A stretch of DNA of 33,858 nt from Pseudomonadota bacterium (GCA_027624035.1 JAQBUI010000048.1:1-33858), one strand, 5' to 3'; shown: positions 25,254 through 33,483, numbered from the stretch's first letter. Numbers and translations: made by a program. The notes: generated from the sequence alone by a model not told the origin.

Positions 25254-25937
25254 ATGAATCAGAACCACCATGATGTTCCCGCAGTGCTCCGAGACAACCT
25301 CGCGCGCACGATACGCTCTTCACGTCTGGTCAGGGCCAGCCTGCCCCTGGTGCCGAACATCGAGCTGTTCCTGCTGCGGCCGGATTATCCGGTGGGCAAA
25401 CTCGATGACCAGGAGATGCTGGCCATCATCAACGAGCCGGCCTACTGGGCGTTCTGCTGGGCGAGCGGTCAGGTTCTGGCTGACTACATTGTCAATCGAA
25501 CCGACCTCGTCCGTGGCAAGCGCGTTCTGGACCTCGGTTGCGGCTCGGGCATCGTCGCCATTGCGGCCGCCGCCGCTGGCGCCAGTTCGGTCATTGCCTG
25601 CGATACCGATCCAATGGCCCTGGATGCGGCCCGGGCGAACGCCGACCTGAACCACGCAGAACTGACCCTGTGTGATGATCTCAGCAACGTGCCCGGGCCG
25701 ATTGACCTCATCATCGCCGCTGATGTGCTGTACGACCGTGACAACATGTCGCTTCTCGACACATTGCCCGGTCTTGCAGATGAAGTTCTGATTGCCGATT
25801 CCCGGGTAGGAGACGTTTCAATTCACGGCTATACGATGGTTCACGCACAACAGGCGACCACGGTGCCTGATCTTTCCGAGTTTCACGAATTCAACCAGGT
25901 GAAAGTCTTCAGAAATAATCCGCCAGATCCAGCATGA
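25254..25937 (+). CDS. SAM-dependent methyltransferase resembling ETF-beta lysine methyltransferase
   Basis: 227 residues, seven-beta-strand fold. Shows NEPAYWAFCWASGQVLADYI, the segment that in ETFBKMT-type enzymes reads YWAIYWPGGQALSRYL, followed by GKRVLDLGCGSGIVAIAAAAAGA (SAM loop), ACDTDPMALDAARAN and IIAADVLYD (post-motif II). This suggests protein-lysine methylation of the electron-transfer flavoprotein beta subunit, which in characterised members tunes electron transfer from acyl-CoA dehydrogenases. Related PrmA-type ribosomal-protein methylation is the alternative. The 3' end overlaps the convergent GNAT gene by 29 bases. Confidence 0.82.
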   Translation: MNQNHHDVPAVLRDNLARTIRSSRLVRASLPLVPNIELFLLRPDYPVGKLDDQEMLAIINEPAYWAFCWASGQVLADYIVNRTDLVRGKRVLDLGCGSGIVAIAAAAAGASSVIACDTDPMALDAARANADLNHAELTLCDDLSNVPGPIDLIIAADVLYDRDNMSLLDTLPGLADEVLIADSRVGDVSIHGYTMVHAQQATTVPDLSEFHEFNQVKVFRNNPPDPA

Positions 25938-26418
25938 AGGCCACCCGGGTCACATCGCCGAGCGGCCTTGACTCCAGTTCTTCAAATCCGAGCCCGAGCA
26001 ATGAGCGGATCGCCAGTGTGGCATCACCGGGGAGCCAGACCAGGGCCCGCTCGTACTCCCTTCGCTTCATCACCGAAAGCCCATGGACCAGCAGTTTTCG
26101 ACCATAGCCCTGGCCGCGATAGTCAGGGTCCACATACCACGCGAGCACCTCGCCGGTGCCCGGGCCCGCCGCGGAAGGCTCTTTCGGGTCCCCGATGGAC
26201 ACGACTCCGAACGGCTTGTCTGCCTCCGCCAGGTAGCTGTAGACACCGGCTGCAACGAACGCTGCGGGCCAATCCACCAACTCGCCCCAGGCCGCATCAG
26301 AAATGCCCGCTCTTGATGATCTTTCGAGCCGTTCAAGGGGAGCCGCATCCGCCGCGACCGCTCGCCGAATTCCCACGCTGGTAATGATCACCCCGGCACG
26401 ATTTCCGCACCGGCGCAC
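25909..26418 (-). CDS. GNAT-family N-acetyltransferase
   Basis: 169 residues from GTG at 26418; a second GTG at 26391 (VIITSVGIRRAVAADAAPLERL) is an equally good start and nearer to the fold's first strand. Motif A of the acetyl-CoA site is clear: AWYVDPDYRGQGYGRKLLVHGL, with the R/QxxGxG/A loop RGQGYG. C-terminal LGFEELESRPLG is typical of motif B. Acceptor unknown. Convergent with and overlapping the methyltransferase by 29 bases. Confidence 0.82.
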   Translation of the reverse strand: MRRCGNRAGVIITSVGIRRAVAADAAPLERLERSSRAGISDAAWGELVDWPAAFVAAGVYSYLAEADKPFGVVSIGDPKEPSAAGPGTGEVLAWYVDPDYRGQGYGRKLLVHGLSVMKRREYERALVWLPGDATLAIRSLLGLGFEELESRPLGDVTRVAFMLDLADYF

Positions 26419-26612
26419 CGTTGCCCTTCGGTTCGAGCACCGATCCAGGGTAATGCTCCCCGGTACCCGATCGGCAGTCCGGGCTTCAAGTCTTTCATGG
26501 CGCGTGCCTCAATCTCCGGTGACTTGTCCTCGCCGGGATGCTAGCGGAACCGGCGCCTCACTGCTATGCTTCGCGCCGTTGAAATGAATGTGTTTTGAGG
26601 ACGTGTTACCCA

Positions 26613-27197
26613 ATGAGCGAAGAAGAATCCCAGGAATCCAAGCAGCCAGCCTCGAACCTCATGGACGAAAAGCTGTTCAAGTCCAGGTCTCTGTCGATCT
26701 TTGGCCAGATCAATGAAAAGGTCGCCCGGAGCGTGACCGAGCGATTGCTCGCCTTGTCTGCCGACAGTGATGACCCCATCACGATTTACGTGAGCTCCCC
26801 GGGTGGCCACGTTGAGTCCGGGGATGTGATCTATGACATGATCAAATTCATCAAGCCGACGGTGCGGGTGGTTGGTACAGGCTGGGTGGCAAGTGCGGCA
26901 ACCAACATTTACCTCGCCGCGAAAAAAGAGAATCGCTATTCACTGCCCAATACCCGCTTCCTGGTCCACCAGCCCTCGGGGGGTTCCCAGGGCTCGGCTA
27001 CTGATATCGCCATTCAGATGGACCAGATTCTGAAAACAAAGGCCAGAATCAACAAGATCATTTCCGATGAAACCGGCAAACCCCTGGAACAGGTGGAGAA
27101 AGACACAGACCGGGATTTCTGGATGTCGGCCGAAGAGGCGATTGACTACGGCATCGTGAACAAGATCGTGAAATCCGTCACCGAAATCGACGGGTAG
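26613..27197 (+). CDS. ClpP-like serine protease subunit (paralogue)
   Basis: 194 residues from the ATG at 26613 (an in-frame TTG at 26595 is open). The catalytic triad is intact and spaced as in E. coli ClpP (97/122/171): S94 in GTGWVASAAT, H119 in RFLVHQPSGG, D168 in DTDRDFWMSAEEA, with SSPGGHVESG for the oxyanion strand. The nucleophile context WVASAAT differs from the usual QAASMGA, and the N-terminus is a charged 25-residue stretch rather than a typical propeptide. No clpX or other AAA+ gene follows, so this is probably a second, stand-alone ClpP. It would degrade proteins as a ring with a partner encoded elsewhere. Confidence 0.87.
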   Translation: MSEEESQESKQPASNLMDEKLFKSRSLSIFGQINEKVARSVTERLLALSADSDDPITIYVSSPGGHVESGDVIYDMIKFIKPTVRVVGTGWVASAATNIYLAAKKENRYSLPNTRFLVHQPSGGSQGSATDIAIQMDQILKTKARINKIISDETGKPLEQVEKDTDRDFWMSAEEAIDYGIVNKIVKSVTEIDG

Positions 27198-27219
27198 CCC
27201 CCCGGTCTGCCTCCAGTGA

Positions 27220-27239
27220 CCAGGGCCTGCCCGCCCTGG
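27220..27239 (+). terminator. GC-rich hairpin after the clpP-like gene
   Basis: CCAGGGC (27220-27226), loop ctgccc, GCCCTGG (27233-27239), 22 bases after the stop. A stable stem without a T-tract, so a factor-dependent or weak terminator at best. A second, smaller stem GTTGA/TCAAC lies at 27279-27292. Confidence 0.4.
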
Positions 27240-27325
27240 CCAGGCTCTGAACCCGCATCACCCCGGATCCCATTTCCCGTTGACCGATCAACCCGGGCAC
27301 ATTGTCGCTGTCAAAATGGTCTCGC

Positions 27326-27354
27326 TTGATCAGCTGTGGCTGGCACACTACTAT
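27326..27354 (+). promoter_or_regulatory. Sigma-70-type promoter of the FadD19-like gene
   Basis: TTGATC (27326-27331), 17 bases, TACTAT (27349-27354). It predicts a start near 27361 and a very short leader containing the ribosome-binding site GGGGGA. Confidence 0.6.
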
Positions 27355-27380
27355 CGGGACCAAAACACAGGGGGAACAGC

Positions 27381-29009
27381 ATGGCTGACTGGCATCTCGC
27401 GACGGCATATGAACGAATTTCGGACACCATCGGCGACCAGCCAGCTCTGATCTGCAACGATGTCATTCGAACCTGGAGTGAATTTGACGACCGCGCCGCC
27501 AGAATCGCCCGGGTGCTGACAAACCATGGCCTTGGACCGGACAGCAAGGCGGGCATCTATCTTCATAACAGCAACGAGTATCTCGAAGCTCACCATGGCA
27601 TCTGCAAGCTGCGCGCCTGCCCGGTCAACGTCAACTACCGGTACAAGGAAGAGGAACTGGTGTATCTGCTGAACAATGCGGATGCCGAGGCCCTGATCTA
27701 TCAGGCGGCCTACGCTGATCGAATCGCCGCCATCAGAGACCAGCTTGCCAACATCACGTGCCTCATCCAGGTGGCCGATGAGTCCGGAGCACCTTTGCTT
27801 GCGGGCGCACTGGACTATGAGGAAGTGATCCGGGGGACCGAACCCATGGAACGGCTCGACCGCCGTGCCGATGATCTGTATATGCTCTACACCGGCGGGA
27901 CCACGGGCATGCCCAAAGGTGTGATGTATGCCAACGGCCTGCATGCCCAGGCGCTTGGCGCCTTTTCCGCCCGCCTCGGTGTGACACCCTCGGCCACTGT
28001 CGAGGACCTTGCCGGCAACATCAGCGATGCGGTGGGCGGCGCCGGGCTTCCGGTGGGTCTGGTCTGCTGCCCACTGATGCATGGCACCGGCATGTGGGTG
28101 GGTTCAATCATTACTCATCTCGCCGGCGGCGCTGTGGTCACCGTCAATCGGCTGGGGCTCGACCCACATCATCTCTGGTCACAGGCGCAGCAGCACCGTG
28201 CCACGCTGCTCACCATCGTTGGCGATGCGTTTGCAAGGCCTTTGCTCAAGGCGCTGAACGAGGCCCGTGATCAGGGCAATCCCTACGACATATCGAGCGT
28301 TACAACCATCATCTCGTCCGGGGTCATGTGGTCCCAGGAGGTCAAGGATGGCCTGCTGGCGCACAACGACATGGTGCTGATCGACGCAATGGGTTCCACC
28401 GAGGGTGGCATGGGAAGTTCCGAGTCGAGTCGGAACGCCCACGCCTCAACCGCCAGGTTCAAACTCAATCCAAACGTCAAAGTGTTCAATGACGACAATC
28501 AGGAGGTCACACCAGGGTCTGGGGAAATGGGGATGATCGCGACCCAGAGCGCGATGCTCGGCTACTACAAGGACCCTGAAAAGACCGCGCAGACTGTCCG
28601 TGAAATTGACGGCCAGCGCTATGTGTTCCCCGGGGACTTTGCCACGGTTGACGCCGATGGCGGCATTACCCTGCTCGGCCGTGGCTCGATGTGCATCAAT
28701 ACCGCCGGCGAAAAAGTGTTCCCGGAAGAGGTTGAAGAGGCCATCAAACGTCACGGCGGTGCCCTGGACTGTCTGGTGGTGGGTGTGCCGGATGAGCGCT
28801 TTGGCGAGCGGGTGGTGGCCGTGGTTTCCCGGGGCCATGATGAGCTGGATGACGAAGTGCTGCTGGCTCACTGCCGGGAGCATCTGGCCGGCTACAAGCT
28901 ACCCAAGAACGTGCTCTTTGTAGACGAGGTTCAAAGAGCCCCCAATGGCAAAGCCGACTACAAGTGGGCCAGGGCAACAGCCCTCGAACGGCTGGGAATG
29001 AACGCCTGA
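27381..29009 (+). CDS. Acyl-CoA synthetase, FadD19-like
   Basis: 542 residues from the ATG at 27381 with GGGGGAA just upstream; the open frame to 27336 would run through the promoter. ANL enzyme: YMLYTGGTTGMPKGVMYANG (P-loop), IDAMGSTEGGMGSS (core), FPGDFATVDADGGITLLGRGSMCINTAGEKVFPEEVEEAI (hinge and C-domain), and the catalytic lysine in RAPNGKADYKWA. Length, the GMGSS-type core, GYKLPKNVLFVDEV and the GKADYKWA end are all very like mycobacterial FadD19/FadD17, which activate steroid side-chain acids. That resemblance points to branched or cyclic acyl substrates but does not prove steroid use. The next gene follows after 60 bases, probably cotranscribed. Confidence 0.88.
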   Translation: MADWHLATAYERISDTIGDQPALICNDVIRTWSEFDDRAARIARVLTNHGLGPDSKAGIYLHNSNEYLEAHHGICKLRACPVNVNYRYKEEELVYLLNNADAEALIYQAAYADRIAAIRDQLANITCLIQVADESGAPLLAGALDYEEVIRGTEPMERLDRRADDLYMLYTGGTTGMPKGVMYANGLHAQALGAFSARLGVTPSATVEDLAGNISDAVGGAGLPVGLVCCPLMHGTGMWVGSIITHLAGGAVVTVNRLGLDPHHLWSQAQQHRATLLTIVGDAFARPLLKALNEARDQGNPYDISSVTTIISSGVMWSQEVKDGLLAHNDMVLIDAMGSTEGGMGSSESSRNAHASTARFKLNPNVKVFNDDNQEVTPGSGEMGMIATQSAMLGYYKDPEKTAQTVREIDGQRYVFPGDFATVDADGGITLLGRGSMCINTAGEKVFPEEVEEAIKRHGGALDCLVVGVPDERFGERVVAVVSRGHDELDDEVLLAHCREHLAGYKLPKNVLFVDEVQRAPNGKADYKWARATALERLGMNA

Positions 29010-29069
29010 CGACATCATCCGCGCAGGATTTCACCAAAGAGACATTTCACTGAATAGACAGGGACTACC

Positions 29070-30779
29070 ATGCTGTATACAAGAAGTGAGGCAATCGCCG
29101 CGATCACCGGGCCGAATCGTCCGTTCGAACTGATTGACGGTGACGTCTGGGGCCGTCGCTGCCGCATCTTCAGGAACGCACCGTCGACCCTTAGGGACAT
29201 CTTCGAGGCGTCCAGATGCGATGCACCCTTTATCGTCTATCACGACGAACGCTACACATTCGAAGACACCTGGCAGATGTCGAGCCGAATTGCCCGATTA
29301 CTCATTGATGGGTATCACATCTCGCCTGGGGATCGAGTGGCGATCTCCATGCGCAACTACCCGGAGTGGGCATTCTGCTTCAATGCGATCACTTCCATTG
29401 GTGCCATAGCTGTCGCCATGAACGCGCTGTGGCAATCAGAGGAAATGGAGTTTGGCCTGAACGACTGCGGCGCAAGGGTACTGTTCGCCGATCAGGAACG
29501 GGTGGACAGGATGGCACCCTTCCTGGACCGGTGCAGTGCTTCGGTGATTACCGTGAAGTCCGAACACCTGCTTGAAGGCATGCGCCCGCTATCCGAATTG
29601 CTTGAAGCAATCGGGCCCGTCGAAATGCCGGACCAGCGGCCCGAGGCTGACTCCCGGGCCACCATCCTGTATACCTCCGGGTCCACCGGTCACCCCAAGG
29701 GTGCGGTGTCGAGCCATCGCAATATCATCTCGGCGCTGTGGGGCTGGGAAGCTGAGGCCCATATTGGTGCCTACATGGTCAGGGGAGATGAGCCGGCCCC
29801 CGCCACACCCGCCCCTGACAATCAACCGGCCACGCTGCTCGGCGTACCGCTGTTTCACGCCACCGGCTCACACGCCGTGATGCTGCAGTCGTATCGACCC
29901 CGGCGCAAGATGGTCTCGATGTATAAGTGGGATGTGGAGGAAGCGGCACGACTCATCGAAGCAGAAAGAATCACCAGCTTTGTGGGCCCGGCCACCATGA
30001 CCGGAGACCTGGTCGCAGCCGCGCGCCGCACGAACCGGGACCTCAGTACTCTGACCAGTGTGGGCGGCGGCGGTGCACCCCGGGCACCGGAACAGGTTCG
30101 AAGCATCGCCAGTACCTTCAAAGGGGCCATGCCCGGGACCGGCTGGGGCATGACGGAAACCAACGCCATCGGTACTGGTATCGGGGGCCAGCAGTATCTG
30201 CAGCGCCCGGGCAGTTCCGGGCGCGCCGCCTGTATGCTGGAACTGCGGATTCTGGACGAGACGGGCAATGAACTGCCGGCCGGTCAGCGCGGTGAATTGC
30301 AGATACGAGGTGCATCGATCATCGAGGGCTACTGGAAGCGCCCCGAGGCAAACGCAGAAGCATTCGATGGCGACTGGCTGCGTACCGGCGATGTCGCGTA
30401 TCTCGATGAGGAGGGTTACCTTTTTATCGTGGACCGGATCAAGGACCTGGTGATTCGCGGTGGCGAGAACATTGGCTGCGCCCAGGTGGAAGGCGCCATC
30501 GTTGAATACCCGGGGGTTCATGAGGCCTCGGTCTACGCGGTCCCCGACGAGCGCCTTGGGGAAGAACTCGGCGCCACGCTGTACTGCACCGAACCGGTTG
30601 ACCCCGACGCTTTGCGCGACTTTTTGAGCCAACATCTCGCCCGGTTCGAAATCCCGCGGTATATCGAGATAGTGAGCGAGCCCCTGCCACGGATTGCTTC
30701 CGGCAAAATCAACAAGCGCCAGCTTCGCGACGAGGCCGTGGGCAAGTTTCTTGAAACCACTTCTGCGGCAGGCCGCTGA
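29070..30779 (+). CDS. AMP-dependent acyl-CoA synthetase
   Basis: 569 residues, ANL superfamily. P-loop ILYTSGSTGHPKGAVSSHRN, core TGWGMTETNAIGTG, hinge VDRIKDLVIRGGENIGCAQVEGAI, catalytic lysine in IASGKINKRQLRDEA. It is a separate subfamily from the FadD19-like enzyme directly upstream (different core motif and a longer N-terminus: SEAIAAITGPNRPFELID). Together they may activate different intermediates of one degradation route, for instance side chain and ring remnant (inference). The start ATG at 29070 follows a weak GGGA. A short hairpin (CCACTG/CAGTGG, 30789-30807) follows before the convergent gene. Confidence 0.88.
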   Translation: MLYTRSEAIAAITGPNRPFELIDGDVWGRRCRIFRNAPSTLRDIFEASRCDAPFIVYHDERYTFEDTWQMSSRIARLLIDGYHISPGDRVAISMRNYPEWAFCFNAITSIGAIAVAMNALWQSEEMEFGLNDCGARVLFADQERVDRMAPFLDRCSASVITVKSEHLLEGMRPLSELLEAIGPVEMPDQRPEADSRATILYTSGSTGHPKGAVSSHRNIISALWGWEAEAHIGAYMVRGDEPAPATPAPDNQPATLLGVPLFHATGSHAVMLQSYRPRRKMVSMYKWDVEEAARLIEAERITSFVGPATMTGDLVAAARRTNRDLSTLTSVGGGGAPRAPEQVRSIASTFKGAMPGTGWGMTETNAIGTGIGGQQYLQRPGSSGRAACMLELRILDETGNELPAGQRGELQIRGASIIEGYWKRPEANAEAFDGDWLRTGDVAYLDEEGYLFIVDRIKDLVIRGGENIGCAQVEGAIVEYPGVHEASVYAVPDERLGEELGATLYCTEPVDPDALRDFLSQHLARFEIPRYIEIVSEPLPRIASGKINKRQLRDEAVGKFLETTSAAGR

Positions 30780-30788
30780 GCCGGGGAA

Positions 30789-30807
30789 CCACTGCTCTGA
30801 CCAGTGG
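30789..30807. terminator. Hairpin between convergent genes
   Basis: CCACTG (30789-30794), loop ctctgac, CAGTGG (30802-30807), lying exactly between the stops at 30779 and 30809. Six perfect pairs, no T-tract; a possible shared terminator. Confidence 0.35.
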
Positions 30808-30808
30808 A

Positions 30809-31420
30809 CTAGGGTGTATTCCCCTGGAACTCAACCGAGGCTGGCCGCCAGGTGTCGCGATCACCGCGAAAGCCAGGCACGATGGCCTCAAGCCAGGTCG
30901 GTGTGACCTTGATCAGCAGATAGTCGTCCGGGAAATTCGGATACAGCCGCTCTGAATCGGCCTGCCGGCGCATGGTCTGTTTGGTCTGCCGATCATCAAC
31001 CAATTCGGCCCTGCCCATGAGGGTGACGTAATTGGCGTTCGCCGCATCCCAGTAGTACAGCGTCACCTCAGGATGCGCCCGGATCTGCGCGACTTTTCGG
31101 GTCACGGGCCGGGTGGCGATCCACACCACAAAGTCCTCGTCAGGGGCAAACGGGTCTACCGTTCGGGCTCTCGGCTGGCCCTGGTCGTCCACGGTGATCA
31201 AAGCACAGTAGCGCGCCTCAGCCATGACTGCGCGAGCCTGCGTCAGGATCTCCTGATCATTCGCACCGGCAGGCCACGACAGAAACAACATCAGCGATAG
31301 CAGCCATGAGCGTACCCGTGCCAGGCGCGCCGTAGTCGCGCCGGGATATTTTCCGGAGGCCGCAGCGTGCGGCCAGAACTTCCATGGAAGCCTTGAGCTA
31401 CATCCGCTCGTCTTGTTCAT
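30809..31420 (-). CDS. Pyridoxamine-5'-phosphate-oxidase-fold protein, exported, with repeat-derived N-terminus
   Basis: Split-barrel flavin-binding fold of the PNPOx-like family: LTQARAVMAEARYCALITVDDQGQPRARTVDPFAPDEDFVVWIAT, then KVAQIRAHPEVTLYYWDAANANYVTLMGRAELVDD. Cofactor (FMN, F420 or haem) unknown. A signal-like helix WLLSLMLFLSWPAGA precedes it. The starts are odd: ATG 31420 (203 residues; GGAGG nine bases upstream, inside the preceding gene) puts about 40 residues before that helix, and most of those are translated from dispersed-repeat copy D. The only later start is ATG 31291, which leaves a truncated signal peptide. The repeat has probably replaced the original 5' end. Confidence 0.78.
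   Translation of the reverse strand: MNKTSGCSSRLPWKFWPHAAASGKYPGATTARLARVRSWLLSLMLFLSWPAGANDQEILTQARAVMAEARYCALITVDDQGQPRARTVDPFAPDEDFVVWIATRPVTRKVAQIRAHPEVTLYYWDAANANYVTLMGRAELVDDRQTKQTMRRQADSERLYPNFPDDYLLIKVTPTWLEAIVPGFRGDRDTWRPASVEFQGNTP
31296..31392 (-). repeat. Dispersed repeat, copy D
   Basis: The reverse complement begins ggcttccatggaagttct and ends gggtacgctcatggctgc; it is the closest relative of copy A at 1-100. It lies at the junction of two minus-strand genes and overlaps the N-terminal frame of the PNPOx-fold gene. Its start contains the perfect palindrome CTTCCATGGAAG. Confidence 0.8.
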
Positions 31421-32582
31421 CACCCTGGTCCTCCCTGCTCACCCGCTCACTGATCCAGCGCACAATCACGCTGTAGACCTCTTCCTTTGCCCGGGACGCC
31501 ACCAGCACATCAGTGTGTCCATAGCCATTGAGGACGTGCAACGAGACATCCGGCGACCCACTTCGAACGGCTGAATAGACGCCGGCGAGGATCGACTCCG
31601 CACCCATTCCACTGCTGCCAAACCAGAGGATCGGCAACCTCATTCGACCGAAATGATCATCCAGTGCCGTGTGCGGATCATCCCGATGAGAGGACAACGA
31701 CCGGCCTTCGAGATTCTGAATGCTCGGGAAGTACCAGTCCCAGTTCCGAAAGTACTGTCCCAGCACGGTAACAGGCGTCAACTGATCCACGGTGTTGGCA
31801 AGCCGGCCCGGCCCCCAGGCGTTGTGCAGCGTGTCGGCCAGTTCTTCGCCGATGGTTTCGTAGCGCTCTTTCGTGGCAGGGGATTGCGGGCTCCGGGCCG
31901 CCAGGGTCATCAATTCGTTGCGGGCCTGCCAGCCTCGCCTCGACAGTACGCTGGCATAGTCCTGCCTGACATCAAACTGACGCAGTGCCGCCGCGAGGTC
32001 CCAGCCATCCGGGTCCGGTGACTTGAAGCCGCCATCCAGCGCGATCAGCCCCGCGAACTCTGCCCTGCCAGCGAGCCCATAGCTGTAGGAAACACCACGG
32101 CTGAAGCCGGCAATATAGAGTGGTGATGAGTCAAATTCCCTTACCCGCGCCACCAGTTCCGCGGCATCACTGACAAACGCAGACATGGTCCAGTCCTTCA
32201 TGAAGTCAATGGAGACCTGCTCATGGCTGACGAAGTGGGTGCGATAACTCATGGCATAGACGGTGATGCCACGGTTGGCCAGATACAGCCAGAGGTTGTG
32301 GTTCTCATCGGTAACCGCGAGCGCACCATTCATATTGGTTCCGGGCAGATAAAACACCGCGGCAATGGTGGGGACCGAGGGATTCCGGTATCGATGCAGC
32401 CCCACCCGATCAGATTCATTGTGTGGGGATACCGAGTGTTGCCAGATTGTGCTGGTCAGGCCGGACTGGTCAGACCCTTGCCTGGCCGACTCAATGCTCG
32501 TCTCCTCCTGCACCAGTTCCCAGGCCAATACGGGGTGAACCGCCGCCAGTGCCAGCAGCATTGCCAGAAATGAACGCACCAC
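31398..32582 (-). CDS. Exported alpha/beta hydrolase
   Basis: 394 residues. Signal peptide 1-20 (MVRSFLAMLLALAAVHPVLA, then WE). Alpha/beta-hydrolase fold with the nucleophile elbow IAGFSRGVSYS (S161), an oxyanion/strand region FYLPGTNMNGAL and a C-terminal histidine in LNGYGHTDVLVAS. The extra helical region around 200-280 is probably a lid. It is likely a periplasmic or secreted esterase/lipase of unknown substrate. The last eight codons overlap the start of the downstream PNPOx-fold gene and end directly at repeat copy D, so the tail SREDQGDEQDERM could have been altered by the insertion. Confidence 0.85.
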   Translation of the reverse strand: MVRSFLAMLLALAAVHPVLAWELVQEETSIESARQGSDQSGLTSTIWQHSVSPHNESDRVGLHRYRNPSVPTIAAVFYLPGTNMNGALAVTDENHNLWLYLANRGITVYAMSYRTHFVSHEQVSIDFMKDWTMSAFVSDAAELVARVREFDSSPLYIAGFSRGVSYSYGLAGRAEFAGLIALDGGFKSPDPDGWDLAAALRQFDVRQDYASVLSRRGWQARNELMTLAARSPQSPATKERYETIGEELADTLHNAWGPGRLANTVDQLTPVTVLGQYFRNWDWYFPSIQNLEGRSLSSHRDDPHTALDDHFGRMRLPILWFGSSGMGAESILAGVYSAVRSGSPDVSLHVLNGYGHTDVLVASRAKEEVYSVIVRWISERVSREDQGDEQDERM

Positions 32583-32673
32583 ACTTCCCCTTCCTTGATC
32601 CCGTGGCTCCGGATGCTACCAGCTCGCCGGGTTCCTGTGTATATTGAAAGCTCACCACTAACCGGGGCCTACC

Positions 32674-33483
32674 ATGTCGGTCAGAGCCATTGACTCGCTG
32701 ATCAATTCATCATTTCTGTCTTCGGATCAGGCTGGAGGACTGGGTCATCTGTTCAAGGATCTGAAGGACCGGCCGAAGATCACAACCGCCGATGACCTGC
32801 TGGGGCACCTGGACCAGGCCGGTATCGGTGCCGGCGTTGTGTCTATCATGGCCGAAGAACACGCCCAGTGGGTGGGCCGGGCACACTCACAGTATCCTGA
32901 CAAGATTCTCCCGGCCATGATCGTCAACCCGCTCGGTGGCATGGAGGAAGTTCGACGCGTGCTGCATTACCATCAGGCATTTGGTGTGCGCTGTCTGCGC
33001 ATCCCGCCGTTTCGATACACCCTGCCGCCCACAGACCGCGTCTACTGGCCGTTCTACGTCAAGGCCATTGAACTTGATATTGCGGTCAGCATGAATGCGG
33101 GGATGCCGGGCCCGAGGCGCCCGGGATGGGTCCAGAACCCCGTCTATTTTGATGAGGTCGCCTATCACTTTCCCGAGCTTCGACTGATCATGACCCACTG
33201 CGGCCAGCCATGGACCGACGAGGCGATCTCGACCATCGCCCACTGGGACAACGTCTACATGTCCTGCTGTGCGGTCGCGCCGAAGTACTGGCCAGAGCAG
33301 TTCGTCGCCTTTATCAATACGCGGGGCCGGGACAAAATGATGTTCGGAACGGAATACCCGACCATCGACTGGCAGCGAGCAAGATCTGAGATCGAGGGGC
33401 TGGGACTACGAGAGAACGTCCAGCCGCGTTTCTTCAGGGATAATGCGAGGGCGGCCTATCAGTGGGATGCCAACCCCGATTGA
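32674..33483 (+). CDS. Amidohydrolase-2-like protein with missing metal ligands
   Basis: 269 residues, TIM-barrel amidohydrolase-2 family: AIDSLINSSF at the first strand, KILPAMIVNPLGG, GVRCLRIPPF, FPELRLIMTHCGQPW, MMFGTEYPTIDW and RFFRDNARAAYQWD. In active members the first strand reads IDxHxH and the last acid is GSDYP or GTDYP. Here the HxH pair is absent (IDSLIN), the aspartate is glutamate (GTEYP), and only the THCG histidine remains. It may be a non-hydrolytic or decarboxylase-like relative, or use another metal site. GGGG near 32664 is the only ribosome-binding hint. Monocistronic. Confidence 0.82.
   Translation: MSVRAIDSLINSSFLSSDQAGGLGHLFKDLKDRPKITTADDLLGHLDQAGIGAGVVSIMAEEHAQWVGRAHSQYPDKILPAMIVNPLGGMEEVRRVLHYHQAFGVRCLRIPPFRYTLPPTDRVYWPFYVKAIELDIAVSMNAGMPGPRRPGWVQNPVYFDEVAYHFPELRLIMTHCGQPWTDEAISTIAHWDNVYMSCCAVAPKYWPEQFVAFINTRGRDKMMFGTEYPTIDWQRARSEIEGLGLRENVQPRFFRDNARAAYQWDANPD

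Noticed and set aside
26495..26560. Possible further copy of the dispersed repeat (ctttcatgg near 26506)
   Set aside because: Only the nine-base head matches; middle and tail blocks are missing.
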